Assembly: GCF_036387535.1 (NCBI RefSeq)
Contig: NZ_DASVTO010000151.1
Location: 1-31,936, forward strand
Reading direction: 5' to 3'
DNA from: Sphingomonas_R sp036387535
GTDB taxonomy: Bacteria; Pseudomonadota; Alphaproteobacteria; Sphingomonadales; Sphingomonadaceae
Length of the DNA stretch: 31,936 nucleotides
The notes under the pieces: generated by a model
The model's database searches: none
Told to the model about the DNA's origin: nothing
Seen by the model: the letters and a program-made list of their open reading frames with translations, nothing else
Made by a program: the position numbers and the translations under genes
Shown: one piece after another, positions 7,953 to 15,144 of the stretch
How positions within the stretch are numbered: position 1 is the first letter of the stretch
Layout: each line of letters begins with the position of its first letter

Positions 7953-9233
7953 TCATGACCCGGCGTCGGCGCTCCTGGCCTTGCGAGCCGGCAGAAGATC
8001 ACTCAGCTTACCCAGCAGCGAGCGCGTCTTGCCCGCGCCGGCCGCGCCGCCGATATCGGAGCTTGCGATCAGTTGGCCCGCCAGATCGAGATATTGGGCG
8101 CCGAGGCGGTTGCCCTTCGCGACTTCGGCCAGCGGCTTGCCGAGCTTAGCCGCCTGCGCCGCGAGCTTGGGATCGAGGTTGAGGCACAGGTCGATCCTGC
8201 GTTCGATGGACGTTTCGAAATCCTTGCGGCTGACCTCGGTCTGCCCGGTTTGCGGCACGCGGTTCGCAACGATGAAAATGCGGGTCTGCGGCGCGTTCGA
8301 TTTCAGCCAGGACAGCATCCGAATCGTGTCCCGCGTGGCGGCCAGCGTGAGATCGGCGGCAATCACGGTCGCGTGCATGTCCTGCATCAGCTGCGGATGC
8401 TGGACCATGACATGGCGCGGTACGTCGATGACCGTGCATTCGAACGCGCCTTTCATCTCCTCCTGCAACTGGAAATAGGCGGCACCATCGTTGACGAGCG
8501 GCACAGCGATCGACGCCTCCGCCGACAGGACCGCAAGGCGCTGGTTCGCCTTCACCATCGCGCGTTCGAGGAAAAGGCCGTCGATCCGGCCGGGATTTTC
8601 GATGGCGTCCGTCAGGCCGCGACCCGGTTCCAGATCGAGCGCCAGCGCACCCGTGCCGAAATGCACGTCGAGATCGAGCAGCGCGGTGGTGCGCCCGTGT
8701 TTTTCACCGAACAGCCATGCGCAGGAGGTGGCGATGGTCGATGCGCCAACACCGCCGCGCACGCCGATCACGCCGCACATCAGATGCGGGCGATCGGCGA
8801 CGAGATCGGCGCCATGACGCGGGCCGGAGATCACCATCTGCGCGTGCGAGAAGGTATCGCGGATCTGGTCCACTGAAAAGGGTTTCAGCAGATAATCCTG
8901 GATTCCCGAGGCCACCAGATCGCGGTAGAGCCGCACGTCGTTGACCATGCCGGCAGCGATCACGACGGTTCCGGGTTCGCAGACTTCGGCCAGCGCGTTG
9001 ATGTCGTTCAGCGGATCGCCGCATTCCGACATGTCGACGAAGAGGATGTTCGGACTGGCCGAGACGGACAGCGCCTGGACCGCGGCGCGCAGGCCGCCCG
9101 TCTGGATTTTCTCCACGGCCCAGCCGAGTTCGGCGACGACGGGTTTCAGGACATCGGCGGTGGCACCGTCGCAGACATAGCCTGCAAACGGCTCCTTCAG
9201 CGCGCTGCTGCGGATCTGGAATGGTGCGTTCAT
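7953..9233 (-). CDS. cpaE: Pilus localisation ATPase-like protein CpaE/TadZ
   Basis: CpaE/TadZ proteins position the pilus machine at the pole or membrane. The 426 residues comprise an N-terminal receiver-like domain (about 15-135, ending YLLKPFSVDQIRDTFSHA) and a MinD/ParA-like domain beginning CGVIGVRGGVGASTIATS. The loop has Arg and Ala-Ser where the deviant Walker A motif of ParA has two lysines, as is common in CpaE, so nucleotide hydrolysis may be weak or lost. ATG 9233 is preferred because GGGAGG lies six bases upstream; GTG 9236 is in frame just before it. The start shares one base with the cpaD stop (TGATG), implying coupled translation. Confidence 0.93.
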   Translation of the reverse strand: MNAPFQIRSSALKEPFAGYVCDGATADVLKPVVAELGWAVEKIQTGGLRAAVQALSVSASPNILFVDMSECGDPLNDINALAEVCEPGTVVIAAGMVNDVRLYRDLVASGIQDYLLKPFSVDQIRDTFSHAQMVISGPRHGADLVADRPHLMCGVIGVRGGVGASTIATSCAWLFGEKHGRTTALLDLDVHFGTGALALDLEPGRGLTDAIENPGRIDGLFLERAMVKANQRLAVLSAEASIAVPLVNDGAAYFQLQEEMKGAFECTVIDVPRHVMVQHPQLMQDMHATVIAADLTLAATRDTIRMLSWLKSNAPQTRIFIVANRVPQTGQTEVSRKDFETSIERRIDLCLNLDPKLAAQAAKLGKPLAEVAKGNRLGAQYLDLAGQLIASSDIGGAAGAGKTRSLLGKLSDLLPARKARSADAGS

Positions 9234-9874
9234 CACTTACCTCCCGCGGATTCGGCCTTGACCGTACCGCTGGCGCCGGTGGGGACCAGTTCGGTATAGG
9301 CCTTGAGCGCGCGCGTGTTGGCCCGGGTGCTGAGCGTGGCGCGGCCGTGACGGCCGGCGACGAGATCCTGCGGATCGGCGACCATCAGCGCCAGGTTGCT
9401 GTTCGACGCGCAGCCATAATTGCTGTCGGTCGAGCCATCACTATAGGGGCGCGATGCTGTCGACCAGTCAGGGCACCCGGGTACGGACGCCGTGCTGCGG
9501 CTGATGATGACGCGCACGTTGCCGTCCGCAACGACGTTGGCGGTCACCGGCGGCGTATCGCCGAGCAGCAGCCCGTAGCGTGCCACGATCGCCGCGATCG
9601 CATCGCGTGCGCCCGGTTCACCGCGGGCACCATCGTCGATGGTGATGCGGTCACCATAGCCGAGCTTCATCGCGTCGAACCAGCCGGTCAGCCGGCGATC
9701 TTCGGCGGGTGTGATCGCAAAGCCATCGGCACGCACGTCGATCGCGAAGTCGGATCGGGCAACGACCGGTTGATGCACCGATTCCAGGCCGCGATTGACC
9801 GGCACGGTCGGCGTTCCGCAGCCCGACAGGGCCAAAGCGGGCGTGGCAAGCGACAGGAGGACGATGGCACGCAT
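9233..9874 (-). CDS. cpaD: Pilus-associated lipoprotein CpaD
   Basis: Outer-membrane-associated lipoprotein that assists the CpaC secretin. The 213 residues start with a short signal peptide and lipobox LALSGC, with Cys19 as the lipidated residue. The body has the CpaD family signature with PGCPDWS and a later NYGCASNSNLALMVADPQDLV, including two cysteines that could pair in the periplasm. It lies 26 bases after cpaC and overlaps the cpaE start. Order, size and motifs agree. Confidence 0.93.
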   Translation of the reverse strand: MRAIVLLSLATPALALSGCGTPTVPVNRGLESVHQPVVARSDFAIDVRADGFAITPAEDRRLTGWFDAMKLGYGDRITIDDGARGEPGARDAIAAIVARYGLLLGDTPPVTANVVADGNVRVIISRSTASVPGCPDWSTASRPYSDGSTDSNYGCASNSNLALMVADPQDLVAGRHGRATLSTRANTRALKAYTELVPTGASGTVKAESAGGK

Positions 9875-9900
9875 CAGGCGGCTTCCTTTTCGTCGGGCAA

Positions 9901-11418
9901 TCAGAAGGTGAAGCCGGGTGCGGCAGATGCGGATGCGGAGGGTGCGGGCCGCGCCTGCCGCGCCGGTCCGTTCGGGCGGGCATCCGGCAAGGGCGTGGCG
10001 GGCGTGGTCGGCAAGGCGCGTGGGGCAGGACGCACGGCGCCGTTGGTGCCGGTCGCCAGCTGGCCACCCAGCAGGCGTGCGGCATCGGTCGGCGAGCGAT
10101 AGCCGTCGGTCGGCAGGACGATCCGGTTCGCATCAACCGGCTTCACCAGATACGGCGTCACCACGATCACCAGTTCGGTTTCGTTGCGCTGAAAATTGTT
10201 CGACCGGAATAGGGCGCCGATCACCGGAAGATCGCCGAGAAATGGCGCTTTGTTCACCGAGTTGTTCTGATTGTTGCGGAGGAGCCCGCCGATCACCATC
10301 GACTCGCCCGAACCGAGTTCCAGCGTCGTTTCCGTGCGGCTGGTGGTGAGGCCGGGAACGGTGAAGCCGTTGAGCGTGACCGAACCGGCGCTGGTCAATT
10401 GCGACACCTCCGGCCGGACGCGCATCGAGATCCGTCCGTCCGACAGCACGAACGGGGTGAACGCCAGGCTGACGCCATATTGCTTATATTCGACCGACAC
10501 CGCGCCGAGGCCCTGGCTGATCGGGATCGGGATTTCGCCGCCGGCCAGGAAACTGGCGGTCTCGCCGGACAGGGCGGTGAGGTTGGGATTGGCAAGCGTG
10601 GTCACCAGGCCATTCTGTTCCGCCAGATCCAGCGACGACCCGATATCCAGCCCGAACAGCTTGCCGAAAAAGCCGAGCGTGCTGCCGATGCCGCCATTGT
10701 TGAAGTTCGGTGCCGTGAACGAAACGCTGCCTTCACGGCCCTGTGCGATGCCGAAGCCGAAGCCGCCGGTGGCGTCACTGGTCAGGATGTTCACCCCGAC
10801 ATTTCTGAGGAAAGAGCGGCTGACCTCTGCAATCCGGACCTGGAGATTGACCTGGAGCGGCGTGGCGGTCTTCAGCCGGCTGACGATCTGCGTCGTTTCC
10901 CCGGAATAGGCCTGCACCAGCCGGGTCGCTTCGCCGACATCGTCGGGGGTAGCGACGGTGCCGGTCAGCAGGACCATGCCGTTGATCGGGGTCGCGACGA
11001 TGGCGGCGTCGGGCATCGCCAGCTTCAGCATCTGATCCAGGCTGGAGATATTCTGTCCGACGCGCACGGTGGCGGACCAGACGACCGCGCCGGATGTGTC
11101 GGTGGCGGACATGTTGGTTTCGCCGGCGGCCTTGCCGAACACGTAGAGCTGGTTACCCGAACGCACCTGGACATCGGCGATCTTTTCGTCGGCGACGAAG
11201 ATGTCGGACATCGCGCGGGGAAGGCGGATCATTTCGCCACGGCCGACGGAGAGGGAAATGGCACGACCCGCGGCATCACCCTGCGTCCCCGCCGGGGGCG
11301 TACGGGGTGCTGCGGCGATGGCGGGCGCGGGGCTGCCGACGGCAAGCCCGGCCGCAATCGCGGCGGCCAGGGCGGTTCCGATGATGGCGGCATGCCCGGA
11401 CGGAATGTCGAAGCGCAT
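9901..11418 (-). CDS. cpaC: Flp pilus outer-membrane secretin CpaC/RcpA
   Basis: Forms the outer-membrane channel through which the Flp pilus passes. The 505 residues begin with a signal peptide (hydrophobic about residues 10-36). A pilus-specific N-domain (SLSVGRGEMIRLPRAMSDIFVADE) and a BON-like domain (GMVLLTGTVATPDDVGEATRLV) follow. The C-terminal secretin domain contains SFLAGGEIPIPISQGLGAVS, VEYKQYGVSLAFTPFVL and FLGDLPVIGALFRSNNFQRN. ATG 11418 begins the signal peptide; only one base separates it from the cpaB stop. The C-terminal 60 residues are Pro/Ala-rich and of low complexity. Confidence 0.96.
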   Translation of the reverse strand: MRFDIPSGHAAIIGTALAAAIAAGLAVGSPAPAIAAAPRTPPAGTQGDAAGRAISLSVGRGEMIRLPRAMSDIFVADEKIADVQVRSGNQLYVFGKAAGETNMSATDTSGAVVWSATVRVGQNISSLDQMLKLAMPDAAIVATPINGMVLLTGTVATPDDVGEATRLVQAYSGETTQIVSRLKTATPLQVNLQVRIAEVSRSFLRNVGVNILTSDATGGFGFGIAQGREGSVSFTAPNFNNGGIGSTLGFFGKLFGLDIGSSLDLAEQNGLVTTLANPNLTALSGETASFLAGGEIPIPISQGLGAVSVEYKQYGVSLAFTPFVLSDGRISMRVRPEVSQLTSAGSVTLNGFTVPGLTTSRTETTLELGSGESMVIGGLLRNNQNNSVNKAPFLGDLPVIGALFRSNNFQRNETELVIVVTPYLVKPVDANRIVLPTDGYRSPTDAARLLGGQLATGTNGAVRPAPRALPTTPATPLPDARPNGPARQARPAPSASASAAPGFTF

Positions 11419-11419
11419 C

Positions 11420-12442
11420 TTATTTCCCCCCGGCGGGTACGACGGTGACGGTATTGCCGCGCGCGACCCGCACGACGGGGCCGGCCGGAACGGGCGGGGC
11501 CCCCGCCGGAGCAAGGGCGGGGACCGCCCCCTGCTGCTGTTCCGGGGCCGTCGGCGCGGGACGCGGGACACTGGACCGCTGAAACCGCGAAACGTCCGCT
11601 CCGGTGGAATAGGTGGCGTCGCCCTCCTGCGGGCGGCTGGCGATTTCGAGCAGCATCTTGCGTTCGGCCTTGGGATCGGCGGCATCGGGAACGCTGACTT
11701 CGCCGGCGGCGATCGCGCGTTCGAGATCGGCGGTGTTGTCGGCGATCGAGCGGAGCGACAGCGAGAGCGCGCCGACGGTTTGAGCGACGGCCAGTTTCTC
11801 CGCGATCTTCGGCGTCGCCTCGACCGTCACGCTGGAAAAGGTGGACACGACCGACTTGCCCTGATCGTTGACGGTGTTGTCGGTGCGCTGGTCGGTGGCG
11901 AGCACGCGGACATTGCGCAGAATGGTTTCGGCGGCCTTCAACGGCTCGCCCACGCCGCCGCCGACCGTCTGCGTCAGCACGACATCGACGCGGTCGCCGG
12001 GAAAGACGAAGCCGGCCACGCCCGCCTGGCTGCTGACCGACAGGGTGACCGCGCGCATGCCGGGCCCGAGGGCCGCCGCCAGGAAGCCGCGATCGCCCGG
12101 CCGGACCAGCGAGCCCTGCGTGACCGGCTGTCCGGCAGTGATGTCCTGACGGACGACGGTGCCTTGCAGCACGGCGACGTCGTTTTGCCCCTTCAGATAA
12201 TAGGCTTTTTCGATCAGATCCTTCGGCCAGGCGGTGAAGCGAAAGCTGTCCGGACCGATGATGGTGCCGACGGGCAGCGCGCGGGTTGCGACCAGCACCT
12301 CCGGCCCGACCGGTTGTGCTTCGATGGTTGCGGCCTGCGCGGTCGGCGCGGCAGCGCCGGTCAGCATCGACTTGACGGCAAAGGCCGACACGCCGGCCAT
12401 GAGCAGCGCTCCGACGAGCAGGCCGAACTTCTTACCATCCAT
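11420..12442 (-). CDS. cpaB: Flp pilus assembly protein CpaB/RcpC
   Basis: Periplasmic component of the Tad/Cpa pilus machine. About 340 residues from ATG 12442, with one N-terminal membrane segment (FGLLVGALLMAGVSAFAV). A SAF-like domain (VLVATRALPVGTIIGPDSF...RQDITAGQPVTQGSLV) and the RcpC domain (AVTLSVSSQAGVAGFVFPGDRVDVVLTQ) follow. The C-terminus is Pro-rich. GTG 12460 is an in-frame alternative, but it would place the GGAGG ribosome site inside the coding region, so the ATG is preferred. It lies 40 bases after cpaA. Confidence 0.95.
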   Translation of the reverse strand: MDGKKFGLLVGALLMAGVSAFAVKSMLTGAAAPTAQAATIEAQPVGPEVLVATRALPVGTIIGPDSFRFTAWPKDLIEKAYYLKGQNDVAVLQGTVVRQDITAGQPVTQGSLVRPGDRGFLAAALGPGMRAVTLSVSSQAGVAGFVFPGDRVDVVLTQTVGGGVGEPLKAAETILRNVRVLATDQRTDNTVNDQGKSVVSTFSSVTVEATPKIAEKLAVAQTVGALSLSLRSIADNTADLERAIAAGEVSVPDAADPKAERKMLLEIASRPQEGDATYSTGADVSRFQRSSVPRPAPTAPEQQQGAVPALAPAGAPPVPAGPVVRVARGNTVTVVPAGGK

Positions 12443-12482
12443 ATCGTCGCAAGCCTCCACAACGGGCCGAACCCGAAGGCTC

Positions 12483-12953
12483 CTATTGCGGGATGCTGGT
12501 TAAGATACCGTTTGTCATGATCCACAGCGTGGCGCCGACGATGGCAAGGCCATAGGGAATTTCGGGCTGACCGGGGCGATGCCGAACGCGGTGCACGACG
12601 AGCATGACCAGGGTAAGAACGCCGCCGGCGATCGCCATCAGCATCAGCATCGGCAGGACCGCCGCGGGGGGCAGCCACAGGGCAAGGGCGGCAATCAGCT
12701 TCACATCGCCGCCACCCATCGCACCCAGCGCGAACAAGGCGGCGAAAGCGATGAACAGCGCGAGAGCGAGCCCGAGTTGCAGCGCCATGTCCGGCCATGG
12801 CGCATAGCCGAGTGCCAGCCACCAGAGCGGTGCCAGCAGCGCGATGGTGCCGTTCAGCCGGTTCGAGATGATCCGGCTGCGCAGATCGGTCCAGCCGGCG
12901 GTCAGCAGCAGCGCGCAAAGCGTTGCGAGCAGCAGGATCCGGGACCATTCCAT
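12483..12953 (-). CDS. cpaA: Prepilin peptidase CpaA/TadV
   Basis: A24-family aspartic peptidase that cleaves the leader of Flp-type prepilins in the inner membrane. The 156 residues are almost entirely hydrophobic helices. Both catalytic aspartates are visible: Asp23 in TDLRSRIISN and Asp83 in the GGGDVK (GxGD) motif. It is the short form lacking the N-methylation domain, as usual for Tad systems. It is the first gene of the minus-strand cluster, and its promoter must lie in the 47-base gap shared with the divergent hydrolase gene or just inside that gene. No flp pilin gene precedes it, as would be normal. Confidence 0.95.
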   Translation of the reverse strand: MEWSRILLLATLCALLLTAGWTDLRSRIISNRLNGTIALLAPLWWLALGYAPWPDMALQLGLALALFIAFAALFALGAMGGGDVKLIAALALWLPPAAVLPMLMLMAIAGGVLTLVMLVVHRVRHRPGQPEIPYGLAIVGATLWIMTNGILTSIPQ

Positions 12954-13000
12954 GATCGCCGGACTAGACGGAGTTGGTTAGCAAACCGTAACGGAGCAGG

Positions 13001-13924
13001 ATGATGACCCCGCCCTTCGATCGTCGTGCGATTCCGGCGGAACTGCGTTTCACGATGTGGGGCGCGCGGGATGGCGGGCGGTTGCGCGCCTTTGCATGGC
13101 GGCAGCGGGACGGCACGGCGGTGCGCGGGCAGCTGTTGTTCCAGACCGGGCGCGCCGATTTCGCGGAGAAATATCTGGAAACGCTGGCGCATTGGCACGC
13201 GCGCGGCTGGAACGTGGCGGGGTTCGACTGGCGGGGGCAGGGCGGATCGCAGCAACCGGCCGGGGAAATACCCGACCTGGCCACGATGCTGTCCGATCTG
13301 CGCGATTTCGTGCGGGCGTGGCGGGGGCAGGGCAGCGGCCCGCATGTCGCGATCGGTCATTCGATGGGCGGGCACCTGCTGCTGCGGATGATGGTGGAGG
13401 ATAGTGGGGCGATCGATGCGGCCGTGCTGGTCGCGCCGATGCTGGCGCTGAACAGCCGGCCACTGCCGTCCTGGATCGCATCCCGCATCGCGCGGCTGGC
13501 CTGTGCCATCGGGCAGGGGCACCGCGCGGTGTGGAATACGGGCGCCGGGGCGGCCGGGCGACAGGCGCGCCTGACGGGCGATGCGGACCGTTATTCCGAC
13601 GAACTCTATTGGATGGCGCGCAACCCCGGCTTTGCGGTGCAGCCGCCGCGCTGGGACTGGCTGGCGGAGGCGTATGCCGCCAATGCCCGACTGGCGCGGC
13701 GCGGCGTGCTGGAACGGATCGCGGTGCCGATCCTGCTGATCGGTGCGACGCAGGACCGGCTGGTGGATGCCGATGCCATCCGATCGGCGGCGGCACGACT
13801 GCCGCAGGCGGAGATCATGATGCGTGCCGATGCCGCGCATGAACTGCTGCGCGAGGTCGACCCGGTGCGGAATGCCGTACTGGCGCGGATCGACGGGTTT
13901 CTCGATGCGTTCGGGCCCGCATGA
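13001..13924 (+). CDS. Alpha/beta hydrolase, lysophospholipase-like
   Basis: A serine hydrolase of the lysophospholipase/monoacylglycerol lipase (PldB-like) group. The 307 residues show the nucleophile elbow IGHSMGGHLLLRM with Ser121, an oxyanion-type FDWRGQGGS stretch, a probable catalytic Asp in GATQDRLVDAD and a His in DAAHELLRE. No signal peptide is visible, so it is probably cytoplasmic or membrane-peripheral. ATG 13001 (or 13004) follows GGAGCAGG. Its stop overlaps the start of the next gene by ATGA, so the two are translationally coupled. The substrate is unknown; lysophospholipid is the family default. Confidence 0.85.
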   Translation: MMTPPFDRRAIPAELRFTMWGARDGGRLRAFAWRQRDGTAVRGQLLFQTGRADFAEKYLETLAHWHARGWNVAGFDWRGQGGSQQPAGEIPDLATMLSDLRDFVRAWRGQGSGPHVAIGHSMGGHLLLRMMVEDSGAIDAAVLVAPMLALNSRPLPSWIASRIARLACAIGQGHRAVWNTGAGAAGRQARLTGDADRYSDELYWMARNPGFAVQPPRWDWLAEAYAANARLARRGVLERIAVPILLIGATQDRLVDADAIRSAAARLPQAEIMMRADAAHELLREVDPVRNAVLARIDGFLDAFGPA

Positions 13925-15033
13925 TCCATGACATCGTCATCATCGGCGCCGGAATGGCAGGCGCCAGCCTGGCGGCGGAACTGGGTGGACGGGGTCGTAT
14001 CCTGTTGATCGAAGCCGAGGAGCAGCCGGGCTATCACGCCACCGGCCGATCGGCGGCATTCTGGAACGAGACCTATGGCGGTCCCGCGGTGCAGCCGTTG
14101 ACGACGGCATCCGGACCATGGTTGGCGAAACCGCCGATCGACGTGTCGCCGCACGGCTTCCTGTCGCCGCGGGGCGCCCTGCACCTAGCGGGGTACGGCG
14201 ACGAGGGGTTGCTGGACCGGATGGTGGCGACGTTCGGCGACGCCGTACGGCTGGAGCCGCTGGACCGCGCGGCCCTGACGCGCGCGGTGCCAGGTCTGCG
14301 CGACGAGATCCGGCGCGGCGTGTTCGAGCCGAGTTGCCAGGATATCGACGTGGCGGGATTGCATGCCGCCTGCCTGGCCAAGGCGCGGCGCACCGGTGTC
14401 GCCATACGATGCCGCGCGCCGGTGGTGGCGATGACGCGGCATGCCGGAATCTGGCATTTGCAGATCCGGGATGGCAGCATGATCAAGGCGGATGTGGTGG
14501 TGAACGCCGCCGGCGCGTGGGCGCGGTCGATCGGCACATTGGCAGGTGCGACGCCGATTGCGATCGCGCCGCTCCGCCGGACGATGGTGCAACTGGCGCT
14601 GGCCTCGCCCGTCCCGGCATCGCTGCCGCTGGTCATCGACATTGCCGGACGTTTCTACTTCAAGCCCGATACCCATGGGCGGTTGTGGGTGTCGCCGCAT
14701 GACGAGACTCCGGCCGAGGCCGGCGACGCCGCGCCCGAGGAACTGGACATCGCGCTGGCGATCGACCGACTGGAACGGACGGTGGACTGGACGGTGGTGG
14801 CCAAGGAACGGGCTTGGGCGGGCCTGCGCAGTTTCGCGCCGGACCGGGCGCCGGTCTATGGCCCGGATCCGAAGGCGGCTGGCTTTTTCTGGTTCGCGGG
14901 GCAGGGCGGGTTCGGAATCCAGACCGCACCGGCCGCCGCCATGATCGGGGCGGCCCTGCTGGCCGATGACAGGTTGCCGGATGCGGTAAGCGACATCGAC
15001 CTGGATCCATATAGCCCGAGTCGGTTTTCCTGA
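13921..15033 (+). CDS. FAD-dependent oxidoreductase, D-arginine dehydrogenase-like
   Basis: DAO-family flavoenzyme that oxidises an amine or amino acid. The 370 residues begin with the FAD-binding VIIGAGMAGASLAAEL motif, followed by EEQPGYHATGRSAAFWNETYG. The C-terminus has WAGLRSFAPDRAPVYG and FFWFAGQGGFGIQTAPA. These stretches resemble the Pseudomonas D-arginine dehydrogenase (DauA) as I remember it. The partner DauB is not next door, and the actual substrate is unproven; glycine- or D-amino-acid-type substrates are also possible. The start is coupled to the upstream hydrolase by a 4-base ATGA overlap. Confidence 0.85.
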   Translation: MIHDIVIIGAGMAGASLAAELGGRGRILLIEAEEQPGYHATGRSAAFWNETYGGPAVQPLTTASGPWLAKPPIDVSPHGFLSPRGALHLAGYGDEGLLDRMVATFGDAVRLEPLDRAALTRAVPGLRDEIRRGVFEPSCQDIDVAGLHAACLAKARRTGVAIRCRAPVVAMTRHAGIWHLQIRDGSMIKADVVVNAAGAWARSIGTLAGATPIAIAPLRRTMVQLALASPVPASLPLVIDIAGRFYFKPDTHGRLWVSPHDETPAEAGDAAPEELDIALAIDRLERTVDWTVVAKERAWAGLRSFAPDRAPVYGPDPKAAGFFWFAGQGGFGIQTAPAAAMIGAALLADDRLPDAVSDIDLDPYSPSRFS

Positions 15034-15048
15034 GCCGAGCGCGCCGCA

Positions 15049-15082
15049 TCGATTACCAATTTTTATTATGATTAAGAGCCTG
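15049..15082 (+). promoter_or_regulatory. AT-rich patch, possible promoter of the GGDEF/EAL gene
   Basis: In an otherwise GC-rich region the stretch around 15056-15075 is almost all A/T and contains TATTAT at 15064-15069, five of six matches to a -10 box. No good -35 element is seen 17 bases upstream. It is the only promoter-like feature in the 111-base gap before ATG 15145. Confidence 0.3.
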
Positions 15083-15144
15083 GTTTCAGACGATCGGTCG
15101 AGACTTTCATGCTTTGGCAATCTTGTGGGTAGAGCGTGCGCCCC

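Noticed and set aside
12975..12992. TTAG/GTAAC words resembling a CtrA box between cpaA and the hydrolase gene
   Set aside because: The two halves do not fit TTAA-N7-TTAA in sequence or spacing, so there is no basis for a site.
15110..15130. TTTGGCAATCTTGTGG resembling a sigma-54 promoter
   Set aside because: The -24 GG is present but no -12 GC lies at the required distance.
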